A DNA stretch of 64,000 nucleotides from Meconema thalassinum (lineage: Eukaryota; Arthropoda; Insecta; Orthoptera; Tettigoniidae), in assembly GCA_946902985.2 (NCBI GenBank), contig OX336396.1:237786297-237850296 (forward strand), read 5' to 3'. The translations under genes and the position numbers were made by a program. Within the stretch, counting starts at the first letter, position 1, and each line of letters opens with the position of its first letter. Shown here piece after piece: positions 12,792 through 23,247 of this stretch. The notes below the pieces were generated by a model that ran no database searches, was not told the DNA's origin, and saw only the letters and a program-made list of their open reading frames with translations.

Positions 12792-13444
12792 TTGGTGTAT
12801 TGACTCATGTTTACCATACCTAATTTTACGATGCACCAAGCATCCGAACACGATTTATAGGCGTACATAAAGATACACAGAAAGACAGACAGACAATTCT
12901 ATTGCCTACAACATATCACCCAGATATCAAAATATGGGTATATCTACCATACTGTATCAAACAAAATCATCCTTACGATGAACCCGTATGCCGACAAAAA
13001 AAAAAAAAAAGATTAGTTAAAATGTGCTCTCGAACTAAATTCACCTAACGTGTACTTCCTGACGTGAAATAGAATTGAAAGCCTTGTAGACGAAACGCAA
13101 TACACCTCACATAAGAACTGACCCTCTAAGTTGTGTTAGGTCCCCATACACATAAATCATAAAGGCTTGTGGTGCATGAAAATTCAGGTTCTTTAGCCTC
13201 AAATGGCCCAAATTCCTAAAAGCCGCAAAAAATGCTGATTCAATTCAGGAATTTTTGAAAATAATGTTGCTGTTTGGAGATATAATAGACGTTCTGTACT
13301 ATATGTCGCACGTGAAATTGCTTGAAAAAATTCTAGGTTACCCCTTGACCCCTTAATTGCATTGACGAATTATACAGTCTACGTTGATTCCATGATAACC
13401 TTATAGCCATTTGCAAACTTTTACAGACATTTAATAAATGGAGT

Positions 13445-13830
13445 AGCCTAATAATAATATCGTATGGCCTCGGTGCCGGGTGCAAGCTTCGTAATTTGAC
13501 ACCCAGAGGGTAGCTTGCATGTCGAAAATTCGTTGTTCCCTGAATCACTATGAAAGTCAAGGAGGGTAGATATATAAGCTCCTCGAACACTATAGCGCTT
13601 TCTAGTAGTGAAATGAGGAACTATGTATTGGCGGAAACTCCTGAGATTAATTTTGCCATTATGAACACGGCCTACTGAATTCAAATGGGTTCTTTGACAT
13701 GCCAACATCGTATGACATGCGAGTCGTATTTTTGCCGCCTTTCAAAAATCACTTACCACGGCCAGGAGTGAACCTGCAATCTTGGGGTTAGTAGACCGAC
13801 ACGCTATCCACTCACCCACCGTGGCAAGGT
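13445..13830 (-). mobile_element. SINE-C (tRNA-derived)
   Basis: 386 bp inserted in the Helitron C host copy, flanked by an exact 11-base duplication ATAAATGGAGT (13434-13444 and 13831-13841). On the minus strand the head carries GGGTGAGTGGATAGCGTGTC (A-box region, right end) and a B-box-like AGGTTCACTCC (about 13769-13779). It is a single copy in this window. Its head resembles a tRNA, but I cannot name the isoacceptor. Confidence 0.82.
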
Positions 13831-14347
13831 ATAAATGGAGTGACATTGCTTCTTACAGAAATAGATGGAAAGTTGGATGCCACCCCTTGTCATGGTTACC
13901 GATTTCCATTCCTTCATTAGTTTGTTAAATTAAATTAAATTAGTTTTCTGGGAATATTTCAGATACTGTTGGTTTTAGGGCCTTATAATGTAGTTTTCGA
14001 GGACCCTTTAGGAACCCCAAGTTTTGTTTCTGGCACCGAGGGGCTTTGTCTCCTGGTTGTACGCCATAATATAATACTAATAATAATAATATAATTTAGG
14101 GATAGGAATATAATAGACCTGCCGTACCACACCCGCAGGTGTAAATCGCATGAAAAAAATTATAGTGTACCCCTTAACCCCCTTAAGCGCATTATACATA
14201 TTGATGAATTTTACAGCTTAATTTGGTTCCGTTTGCCGTTTGCAAACTTTCACACCAATGTAATTAATGGAATTGCATTGCGTCTTACAGCAATAGATGG
14301 ACCTCTGAGAATCTGTGACCATGGTTACAGGCTTGTATTCGTTCATT

Positions 14348-14868
14348 GGTTGGTTGGTTCCTTAGTTTAGGGGCTGCGACAACGCGGTCATGTAGCCCCG
14401 TGTACTTTGGGTGTGTGTAGAATCTGTCTGATAACCGGTGTTAATTGTGATGACTGTATTAGTGTGTGTTATCTGTTTTCAATTCAAGTGAGGACTGCAG
14501 ACATTTAATTTCAAGTAGTTCCTACTTTAGCCGCCAAACGCCACCGTCAACGACTACTAGGACTAATTCAGAACTTAGCTACTAGACGCCACCGCAGTCG
14601 GCTCTTGGCAACGAACGTAGCAACGTAAGAGCGTTGTTTACATTCTTAACCTATACAATTTAGTTTCACACAGGTGTAATTAGTGGAAAGTTCTTTAACA
14701 TGCCATAAATCTATGACATGGGACCGCCGACTTTACTTCCCCTCCGAAGGAAGGCATACTGAGGGATTTTTAACGCTCTTAAAAAATCCGACGGCTTCGG
14801 CCGGGTTTGAACCCGCAATCTTGGGCATAGAAGCTCAGCATGCTACCAACTACGCCACCGAAGCCGCC
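14348..14868 (-). mobile_element. SINE-B, full length (tRNA-derived)
   Basis: 521 bp with an exact 12-base target duplication TATTCGTTCATT (14336-14347 and 14869-14880). Its minus-strand head has TGGCGTAGTTGGTAGCATGC (A box) and GGGTTCAAACCC (B box, near 14810-14821). The tail ends in GGTTCCTTAGTTTAGG reversed near 14350. The short frame crossing the head is a by-product. Related copies: 46545-46932 (internally deleted), 59741-60260, 63920-64000 (cut by the window end) and a tail fragment at 43996-44095. Confidence 0.9.
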
Positions 14869-17100
14869 TATTCGTTCATTACTTTATTAAATGAAATTAG
14901 TTTTCTGGGAATATCTCAAAAACGGTTGGTTTTAGGGCCTTAAAATGAGCTTTTAGGGCCCCCAAGTTTTGTCTCTCACATTGAGGGGCTGAAAATGAGC
15001 TTTGTCTCGTCCTTCTACTCCTATTTCAGCATGTATTTTAAGGGAGTAGGCCCCCTTTTATGAGAGGTACGGAGAAGAGTTACATCAATGATTAGTGTCG
15101 TGCCTTTGATGGATATCTGTACCAAATTTTACGTTGATACACCCTGCCGTTCTCGAGTTATAAGGGAACGAAGTTGTCCACAGACAAACAAACAAACAAA
15201 CAAACAGACAGACCACAAAAATTATTTTCGCGCGCATCCATAATAAAACAGTCTGAAACGCGTAAATAACTCTAATTTCCGTAGAAATTGCGAAAAAAAC
15301 ATACAAACTTTAATTTTTATATACGTAGAGATATACTGCACCGCTCGGTGTTGACCGTGTTTTATTGCACAAATTTAGGTTTTACTCGCTAACCGTTGGA
15401 GATACACGAAAAGTGATAAGGATCTTTTGGATAGAAAATTGAATGTTAAAGCTCGTGTATGCCATCAAAAGTTTGCTATTTCTTAGCGTTCTCTTTTTAT
15501 TTGAAATGGAAATATGAAATTTTGAAACCTAAGGGTGTAGTGACGTCACATATGTGGGTTTTACTCGCTAACCGTTGGAGATACACGAAAAGTGATAAGG
15601 ATCTTTTGGATAGAAAATTGAATGTTAAAGCTCGTGTATGCCATCAAAAGTTTGCTATTTCTTAGCGTTCTCTTTTTATTTGATATGGAAATATAAAATT
15701 TTGAAACCAAAGGGTGTAGTGACGTCACTAAAATGGTCGCCATTTTTAGCCTATTTTCAATTTTGAAAAAATAGGCTTATGAGATCACCTTTTGTCCGTG
15801 TGTGTGTGTGTGATTCGTGTGTGTGTGTGTCCCCCCCCTAATAAAATCTAAATGGCAGGAGCGATTTCAATGAAACTCGGAAAGTTCATAGCACTATTCC
15901 CGGCGACCTCGACCGTGGCCTTCAAATTTTGTTACGACTCACCAATCCAACATGGCGGCTGTGCGAAATATTACACCAGCATTCAATATCTCCGAAACTA
16001 TTACGGATATTACCCTGACATTTTCTAATGTGATAGAGGGAACTACTATAAGTTCACTTATGTGACTTTTGAAAACCTGGTAACTACGAAACCAACATGG
16101 AGGTCAAGCGAATTTGCGACTTTTAAATAGACGTTTCTCGCGATTTGACCAACCAAACGCAATGAAACTTGGTACAATATATGTTTATATACATTGTAAT
16201 GCACCGACATCTAACTTCGTTCAATTGTTCACATAATCACAAGATGGCGGATGTGCGAAATATTTCACCGGCATTCTATATCTCTGAAACTATTAGCGGT
16301 ATCTCCCTAAAATTTTGTACGGAGATAAAGGGCACTACTGGAAGTCCATCTATAAGACTTTCAAAAACCGGTTAACTACAAAACGAACATGGCGGCCAAG
16401 CGAATTTGAAAATTTTAAATAGACCTTTCTCGCGATTTAATGTCCCAAGCGCACTGAAACCTGGTACAGGAATTATTTATACACATTGTAATCCACTGGT
16501 ATCTAATTTAGTTCAATTGTTTACATAACCTCAAGTTGGCGGCAGTGCCAATTTTAAAATTAAGATTTTATTTCTTGTGATGTAGTCATGCGATCGAAGT
16601 GAAAGTTTGAATAATGAACCTACGCAATAATTTTCCTTCAATGGTACATGACTCTATGGCCTATACATTTAACAATCTAACATGGCGACCATCCGAAATA
16701 TTTAGACGATACTGAATATCTACGAATCTATTTTAGCAATCAAACTGCATTTGTTAATGTTCATAGGGGCTATGAACTTAAGTTCACCTATAGGACTTTA
16801 AATATCCTGGTGATCACAAATCCAACATGGCGGTGACGCGAATTATAAATATTCACATGGACGTTTCTCGCAATTTAACCATCCGCGTGCAGTGAAACTT
16901 GGTACAGTAAATCCTTATACGAATGTTAATCCACTGGCATCTAATTTATTTCAATTGTTTCCATAACCTCAAGATGGCAGCTGTGCAAAATTTTAAAATC
17001 TCCTTGTTTCTTCTTGTGTCCTAATTATGCGATTGAAGTTTGAATACTACACGTTCACAATAATCTGCACGTAACAGTACATAACTCTAGGACCTACATA

Positions 17101-20092
17101 TTGAACCCTTTATCCACAGGCTATTAAAGGATTCTAATATTTATTCATCATCTTTTGATACATTTCTACAGACAACAGATATGAGAGCCAGACGGTGTTG
17201 GGATATATTGAGAAATCAGTGGCCGAGAGGACACAATGGTTTAAGCTCCTGTGGTATTTTAGGAGGATGCGTATATATTCTTGAGACATAGAACAGGTGC
17301 AACTTTTAGCGCGAATGTTGGCTTGGGGACGCACACTATGGCTTGTTGCTATGAAGGTTGGCGCCAAGGAAGAAATCGAATGCCACATGGTAATTGGTCT
17401 ATCATCATGTGAACCACTCCCTACGGCAGAAATGTTTGTAAAAACGCGCAAAGACATACAAGAGTCTAGGCCAATAGTATCAAGACGCCTTGTCTTAGCG
17501 GGAACTCGGCTTGGGAACGCGCACGGGTAGATTAACGCGGGAGTTATCTACAGATTAATTCCACGATCGATTCAAGCCGGCTATAGCATAATCGTAACCT
17601 CCACACTGCTACGAACTCAATGATACCGATCGCATGCTAGTCTGATAGTTATTATGGAATATTTTTTAATAGATCCCCTTCCACACCTACCCTAGTCTGT
17701 GTCATTTATAAGGATCCAAGATGCTTCGAGGAGGACCACTAATTTTTGTTCGTCTGAGGACGGAACATATTACAAATTTTGTACGTCTGAGGACGGAACT
17801 CATTACTTATTTATTATAGTGTAACTTCAGTGATTTATTTATAGTCCCAGCACTATCAGTAGGACCAGTTCATCGAAGTAATTCACCAAATAGACTGTCA
17901 AGGAATATAGTACTTGACAGGTGAATATAGTAGGAATTATATCGTGTGTGTATCTGACAAAAACTTTATCTAATTCAGCACGAGGTGACGTCTAAGAACG
18001 AGGATGGATCTGGGAACCAGCTGGACATTTGCCTGAAGATGTCGATGACCAGATAAACATCTTAAAGGAGATGGCTGCAGACGTATCCTTGGCGCTGTTT
18101 TAAAGGATTGAGTACCAAATAAATTTATTTATTTATTAAGTCAGCTACGGTGTTATGGGATATGTTTGTAAATATTTGTTTGCTTGCTTGGTAATGTAGA
18201 TTATTAGTTTTTGTTTTACTGACACATTAAATATGGGACTAGCCGAGCGTTGCGTAATTTATATATTTTGTGATTGTATTTGGTTTAAGTTTACGCAGGG
18301 ACGCGCAGCCGATGCTCGATCTCCCTTGCGTAAATCGCGGTCAAGCATTATTATTCGGAGATATGCCTTACAACAAAAATGGAACTGAATTAATTTTGAG
18401 ATTAAAAATAGAATTTTGAGGGTAAAAGATTAATTGTGAGTAGAATTTTATGACGGATCAGGATTGTTTTTGATAGTTGCTTTCCAGCAGAGTTGAACGG
18501 GATGGCACTTTGCACCCGAGTTTTTGTTGTGTATTTTTGTCAATGTGTCAAAGGACGCTGTATTGTTGATCTGTTTGAGCCGACCCAGAGTGAGTGTGTT
18601 TGAGATTCAGTCCAAGCTATGGGTGCGTATGTGATTTTTTAATGATGTGCTAGCGAGAATATATCATGGTGATTATTCTGACTTGCTCCACGTCAACCCA
18701 GTTCATGACCTCGCGGGGCTGAACTCGTTGTATATATTTGTTTCTCGCCATCCAAGGGATGCGTGAGAGATGTTGATTTTTCCAGAGGGAAAACTGCACC
18801 TAGCTTGCCAGATTGAGTGAGGTATTTGAAGGACAGCGTGACTCATACAAGTAGGGGGAGCTCAATCAGATAACATGTCTTGTCATTAGAACAGGCTTGC
18901 TTCCTGTACTGCAATTTATGATGTTGTTTTAAATTCACAAAACCTGATCGGTTATAATGAGTATTGCTTGATTAAATGGGAGCCGTCCATAATTGTAAGG
19001 TAGCCACCGAAATTCGTGTTTGTCTGGCGTTTCATATAAATGTAAACATTGTTTTTCAGCCGTTAGGCTTGTATTTTGTTGTTGTTGGTTCAATTTTTGG
19101 TGTGTTTATTTTGATGCGTTCTTGACCCGTGTCAAGTTAGGATGCGCGGAGCTATGTTCCCAAGTTGATGAAAGCGGTTTTTTGGCCTATTTCTGGCGTG
19201 CTATTTTTATTCCGTGTGCTCCTGCACCAGCTAGAATCTCCGGGAGATTCTTCATTCTGTTTATATTATTAGATCTTGCATGTGTCAGTAGTAGTTGTAG
19301 TGTATTAATTAAGAGTGGGTCCCATAGCCGTAGTGTGATTTAAAAGATGCACTCCGTAAGCAACATGTCTGTTTCAGTTGTAAACGGACTCGCATCAGTA
19401 CTCAGTTTCTTATTAACGAACAGTAAAACACACATTATATGACTTCTTGACCAGAGAAAAGTGGACTTGTATCCATATGTTGTGACGAGTGAGTTCATAC
19501 CGCTCAAATGCTTATGTTATGATTTTATCATTTATGTGAAGCTGCATTCACATTGTCTTGTTGTGACGAGCGAGTTCCTACCGCTCAGTGTTATTATTAT
19601 TATTTATAAAGGGGGGAAAAGTCAGGGAGGATTTGTTTTTATTTATTATCATTATTATGCACATAGACAGGTTTTTCTCCGGGTACTCCGGTTTTCCCTG
19701 TCAAAATTTCATTCCAGCAACACTCTCCACTATCATTTCATTTCATCTGTCATTCATTTAATCATTTCCCCAGAGGAGTGCGTCAGGCCTCGCAGCTGGC
19801 ACAGTTCATATCCTCGCCGCTAGATAGGGGCTTCATTCATTCCATTCCTGACCCGGTCGGAGACTGGAAGCAGGCTGTGGATTTTCATTTTCATTATGCA
19901 CATACTTTTCAGTCATTAAATTTCTTTTATTCTACATGTTATTCATTTTATTTCTAGTAAAGCCTCCGTCATGAACCATTCTATTCGTTAGAGCATGTTG
20001 TTTTAAGCGAACTTTGCTGTGTAACGCAGTCAGGACTGAACACGACCCCGTAGACGACTCTCGACAAAACCATGCTTTATTGAAGGGTGCAA
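17101..20092. mobile_element. Unclassified terminal-inverted-repeat insertion, 2.99 kb
   Basis: It interrupts HLE-3 exactly: the undisturbed site in HLE-2 reads ACATATATAAAATCC. The ends read TTGAACCCTTTAT (17101) and, reversed, TTGCACCCTTCAAT (20092), an imperfect inverted repeat flanked by TA; a longer ATAT duplication with ends one base shorter fits equally well. No recognisable transposase is present; the longest frames (17134-17457 minus, 19020-19343 plus) have no motif I know. It contains a 29-base direct duplication (GTCTGAGGACGGAAC, near 17752 and 17788), a pair of GTGACGAGnGAGTTC repeats (19482 and 19563) and a truncated SINE-A. Confidence 0.5.
19666..19892 (+). mobile_element. SINE-A, 5'-truncated copy
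   Basis: Only the 3' two thirds of SINE-A is present; the tRNA-like head is missing. It is nevertheless flanked by a perfect 12-base duplication ATTATGCACATA (19654-19665 and 19893-19904), showing that it was inserted already truncated, as expected from incomplete target-primed reverse transcription. Confidence 0.88.
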
Positions 20093-20257
20093 TATATAAA
20101 ATCCAACATGGCGACCATCCGAAATATTTAGTCGGTTCTCAATATCTACGAATCTATTACAGCAATCAAACAGAAATTGTGTATGTTGATAGTGGCAATT
20201 AACATAAGTAGGATATATGAAAATAGGCTGTATAGTTCTTCACGGAACTACTTGTTA

Positions 20258-20697
20258 AAATATGTATTTCCATTAGTTTGATAGACCCGTTAAGTAGTAG
20301 TCGTCTTCATTATCATCCTCATCAAAAGGGCAAATGACCTAGATGTTACGTCCATTATACTACTAAGCAACACCACAGTCTACTTAGCCTGTGATTTTTA
20401 AAATATGTATTTCCATTAGATTGTAAGTTTGATATACCCGTTCTGTAGAAGTCGTATTCATTATCATCCTCATAAAAAGGGCAAATGACCTAGATGTTAC
20501 GTCCATTACACTACTAAGCAACACCACAGTCTACCTAGCCTGTGATTTTTAAAATATGTATTTCCATTACATTGTAAGTTGATATAACCGTTCAGTAGTA
20601 GTCGTCTTCATAAATAAATATAATTTATCATGTTGAGTGTTAAGGAGACTGAGATATTATCATCATTCCACCGGGCGAAGCCGGCTACTAATGCTAG
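20258..20697 (+). repeat. Helitron A 3' segment: 151-bp units and terminal hairpin
   Basis: Resumes the tandem unit that was broken at 5710/5711. It carries two further GGGCAAATGACCTAG copies 151 bases apart (about 20329 and 20480) and ends with CACCGGGCGAAGCCGG...GCTAG at 20697. It matches 32280-32555 of Helitron B. Confidence 0.85.
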
Positions 20698-20862
20698 TCA
20701 TCTAATAAAAACTGGGCTATGTGGTCCGTGATAAAGAAAGAAACTGGAAAATCTGCTAAAATACAAAGGAACATTACACTGACCAGAAATAATAAAGTGA
20801 TTAATAATCCAGAGGAAATACCAAACACTTTTAATGACTATTTTCTGGAAATTCCACAAAAA
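20698..20862 (+). pseudogene. Non-LTR retrotransposon ORF2, piece 1 (between two Helitrons)
   Basis: 165 bases open in one frame (residues such as MWSVIKKETGKS and FNDYFLEI). They resemble the linker between endonuclease and reverse transcriptase in Jockey/CR1-type ORF2 proteins. It follows Helitron A (CTAG at 20697) directly and stops at the first base of Helitron B. The frame continues without a lost base at 32556. The upstream endonuclease part should lie left of this window. Confidence 0.7.
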
Positions 20863-20934
20863 TCTATATTTTTTGTCTGTCTGTTATGTATACAAATCTA
20901 CACCGTTTCACCGATCTGAACCAAAATTTATATA

Positions 20935-22399
20935 CACACATCAAAAAAAGTTTTGCATCACCTCGGTTCCAAGAGTTCCGGAACCGTTAAATACAAAGGG
21001 AATAGAGATCAACACAAACAACATTTCAGCTCGTTTTATTGCTCATGAGACCCACACATTGCATGTTGTACCATCATACAGCTAGACTTTCAGCATTTGT
21101 GGTCCAGATTGCAGTACACACCACTACCTCTAATACCCAGTAGCACGTCCTCTTGCATTGATGCATGCCTGTATTCGCCGTGGCATACTATCCACAAGTT
21201 CATCAAGACACTGTTGGTCCAAATTGTCCCACTCCTCAACGACAATTCGGCGTAAATCTCTCAGAGTGGTTGGTGGGTCAAGACGTCCATAATCAGCCCT
21301 TTTCAACATATCCCAGGCATGTTCGATAGGGTTCATGTCTGGCGAACATGCTGGCCACTGTAGTCGAGCGATGTCGTTATCTTGAAGGAACGCATTCACA
21401 AGATGTTCACGATGAGGTCGAGAATTGTCGTCCATGAAGACAAATGCCTCTCCAATATTCTGCCGATATGGTTGCACTATGGGTCGGAGGATGTCATTCA
21501 GGTATCGTAAAGCCGTTTCGGAGCCTTCCATGACCACCAGTGGCGTACGTCGGCCCCACATAATGCCACCCCAAAACATCAGGGAACCACCACCTTGCTG
21601 CACTCGCTGGACAGTGTGTCTAAGACTTTCAGCCTGACCAGGGTGCCTCCAAACACGTCTCCGACGATTGTCTGGTTGAAGGCATATGCGACACTCATCG
21701 GTGAACAGAACGTGATGCCAATTCCGTGGAGTCCATTCAGCATGTTGTTGGGCCCATCTGTACCCCGCTGCATGGTGTCGGGGTTGCAAAGCTGGACCTC
21801 GCCATGGACGTCGGGAGTGAAGTTGCGCATCATGCAGCCTATTGCGCACAGTTTGAGTTGAAACACGACGTCCTGTGGCTGAACGAAACGCATTATTCAA
21901 CATGGTGGCATTGCTGTCAGGGTTCCTCCGAGCGGCAATCCGTAAGTAGCGGTCATCCACTACAGTAGTAGCCCTTGGGCGGCCTGAGCGAGGCCTGTCA
22001 TCGACAGTTCCTGTATCTCTGTACCTCCTCCATGTCCGAACAACATCGCTTTGGTTCACTCTGAGACGCCTGGAAACTTCCCTTGTTGAGAGCCCTTCTT
22101 GACACAAAGTAACAATGCGGACGCGATCGAACTGCGGTATTGACCTTCTAGGCATGGTAGAACTACAGACAACATGAGCAGCGTACCTTCGTCCTGGTGG
22201 AATGACTGGAACTGATCGGCTCTCGTACCCCCTCCGTCTAATAGGCCCTGCTCATGCATGGTTGTTTACATCTTTGAGCAGTTTTAGTGACATCTATGAA
22301 CAGTCAAAGGGACTGTATCTTGGGTACAATATACACAGTCAACGTCTATATGCCGGAGATCTGGGAACCGAGGTGATGCAAAACTTTTTTTGATGTGTG
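20935..22399 (-). mobile_element. Tc1-like element with perfect 36-bp terminal inverted repeats
   Basis: 1465 bp inserted in the first minisatellite monomer of Helitron B. The inverted repeats (20935-20970 and 22364-22399, starting CACACATCAAAAAAAG) match base for base. TA flanks both sides (20933-20934 and 22400-22401). It has a single open transposase gene on the minus strand. Perfect ends and an undamaged gene point to a recent insertion. Confidence 0.95.
21130..22155 (-). CDS. Tc1-family DD34E transposase, apparently intact
   Basis: A 341-residue protein, the usual Tc1 transposase length. It would cut out and reinsert the element at TA dinucleotides by binding the terminal repeats. The N-terminal half carries paired helix-turn-helix DNA-binding domains (about residues 7-50 and 65-115), with a GRP-type hinge near residues 58-60. 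The catalytic triad is D153 (FTDE), D243 (MDDN) and E278 (NPIEH), with exactly 34 residues between the last two, so DD34E. The SPDMNPIEHAW block is well conserved. The start at MPRRSIPQF lies 244 bases inside the element's right end, leaving a 5' leader that contains the inverted repeat. There is no frameshift or stop. The gene is encoded opposite to the surrounding Helitron. Confidence 0.95.
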   Translation of the reverse strand: MPRRSIPQFDRVRIVTLCQEGLSTREVSRRLRVNQSDVVRTWRRYRDTGTVDDRPRSGRPRATTVVDDRYLRIAARRNPDSNATMLNNAFRSATGRRVSTQTVRNRLHDAQLHSRRPWRGPALQPRHHAAGYRWAQQHAEWTPRNWHHVLFTDECRICLQPDNRRRRVWRHPGQAESLRHTVQRVQQGGGSLMFWGGIMWGRRTPLVVMEGSETALRYLNDILRPIVQPYRQNIGEAFVFMDDNSRPHREHLVNAFLQDNDIARLQWPACSPDMNPIEHAWDMLKRADYGRLDPPTTLRDLRRIVVEEWDNLDQQCLDELVDSMPRRIQACINARGRATGY

Positions 22400-22401
22400 T
22401 A

Positions 22402-22530
22402 CTTATCCTTTGGAACCCGGCGAGTAACCCTGTCAACTTTAAATTTCGGACAGACCACCCCATTCCCTGCATTTAGGCCCTTTTGCACAAATCTACACCG
22501 TTTCACCGATCTGAACCAAAATGTGTATAC
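22402..22530 (+). repeat. 128-bp minisatellite monomer between Tc1 and LTR element
   Basis: About one monomer of the Helitron B array, continuing the monomer interrupted by the Tc1 element. The ATAC at 22527-22530 is the left copy of the LTR element's target duplication. Confidence 0.9.
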
Positions 22531-23211
22531 TGTTACGTGCCACCCCCTAGTGGCACTTTTGTTAACTGGATTACGGAGGGTGGAAAACACAACACCAATT
22601 ACTGCTTTAAAGAGAAGTTAGCTTTATTGCTTGCAGGAAGAGGTACACTACTCATCAGCATATACAAGCAATTGGAACCTTACTCCAGTTTCCTCAAGTC
22701 TCTTCCTTGGGTGCTCTTGGCCCTTTCACTTGTCAACAAACCACAGAAGTTAAACCGTCTTAATGAGTACTGTGGCCTTGACAGAAACTACCTGCTCCTC
22801 TCCCTTATGTACACCAACTACAGTTACTTACGATAACTTGCTGCGCGCTGTTCACAAGCTGGGAAACAATGTCACTGGATTTCGTAACTCGCACGGCACT
22901 TCGTCACCACACTTCTGTCGCTCAGGAAAACACGCACTAGCTCAGAAACACACACCCACAGAAAACTCGGTCCCCTCACTGTTGAAGCCGCTTATATAGC
23001 AGGCTGGTGACTCAATGAATTCTAGAATCGTCCAGGACACACAGCTTCTCGACATTTCCTTCACTGGCGGGGTCACGAATATTCTGGACCATCCCTTTCA
23101 CTTCGCAGTCCGTTGCGTAACGCGCACGTAATACACTGAGGCAGAGCACACACAGCCCGGGGGAGCCGTGACTCATGTGGCGAGCGACAAAACAAACTCA
23201 CAGCCGTAACA
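22531..23211 (-). repeat. 3' LTR of the gypsy-type element
   Basis: 681 bp, same length as its partner. A purine-rich tract (minus-strand AGGAAGTGGGTGG, 23212-23224) lies directly against its inner edge and is the expected plus-strand primer (polypurine tract). Confidence 0.95.
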
Positions 23212-23247
23212 CCACCCACTTCCTAAAAGGCTGATCGTCCCGATCAA

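Larger units (their letters stand above)
7253..15747 (-). mobile_element. Helitron C, host copy interrupted by a dimer and two SINEs
   Basis: On the minus strand the 3' end is at about 7262 with the hairpin CCGTTCGAAGAACGG, close kin of the Helitron A/B hairpin. The copy is 7262-7617 plus 12792-15747. Between these parts lies the head-to-tail Helitron C dimer (7618-12791), and SINEs lie at 13445-13830 and 14348-14868. The right end is cut by HLE-3 at 15748. At the left, 11 bases resembling the start of another Helitron C unit (TTCTAATATA on minus) precede HLE-2, suggesting that the donor locus was a longer tandem array. No transposase coding capacity was seen; the ORFs are short and unconserved. 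Confidence 0.65.
5711..20257 (+). mobile_element. 14.5-kb composite block bounded by two Helentron-like elements
   Basis: Runs from the 5' start of HLE-2 to the 3' end of HLE-3. Its outer flanks (TGATTTTT on the left, AAATATG on the right) are the two halves of one 151-bp Helitron A unit. The inner flanks are Helitron C on both sides. So neither HLE-2 nor HLE-3 alone has matching flanks, but the whole block does. This fits a single insertion event that began at one element's 5' end, read through its 3' terminator and ended at the next element's 3' terminator. Ectopic recombination between elements is the alternative. Confidence 0.55.
15748..20257 (+). mobile_element. Helentron-like element, copy HLE-3, split by a TIR insertion
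   Basis: Two parts, 15748-17100 and 20093-20257, rebuild one element nearly identical in layout to HLE-2. The left flank is Helitron C (GTCGCCATTTTT), the right flank is a Helitron A tandem unit. The 3' hairpin AGTTCTTCACGGAACT is at 20234-20249. The intervening 2.99 kb is a separate insertion. Confidence 0.7.
1..20697 (+). mobile_element. Helitron A, composite with nested insertions; 5' end just outside window
   Basis: The first bases match Helitron B from its 5th base, so the 5' terminus lies about 4 bases left of position 1. The 3' terminus is at 20697: a GC-rich hairpin (GGGCGAAGCC type, 20672-20684) followed by CTAG and then T, the hallmark of Helitron 3' ends, which insert between A and T. 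Internal order is a 128-bp minisatellite, a cargo repeat, a 151-bp tandem repeat and the 3' hairpin, the same as in Helitron B. A SINE (177-507), a Helentron-like element (4035-5560) and a 14.5-kb block (5711-20257) interrupt it; without them it is roughly 4.4 kb. No Rep/helicase reading frame is visible, so it would be non-autonomous. The flanking sequence at 20698 is a LINE reading frame. Confidence 0.75.

Noticed and set aside
7253..15747. Helitron C array as an LTR retrotransposon with long direct repeats
   Set aside because: The direct repeats are head-to-tail full elements with TC/CTAG ends and a 3' hairpin; there is no primer binding site, gag or pol.
21425..21968. Plus-strand open frames across the Tc1 transposase
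   Set aside because: They are antisense shadows of the 341-codon minus-strand transposase and contain no domain.
22397..22999. Open frames in the LTR (repeated at 28341-28827)
   Set aside because: They lie in both LTRs, antisense to the element, overlap each other and have no motif; LTR by-products.
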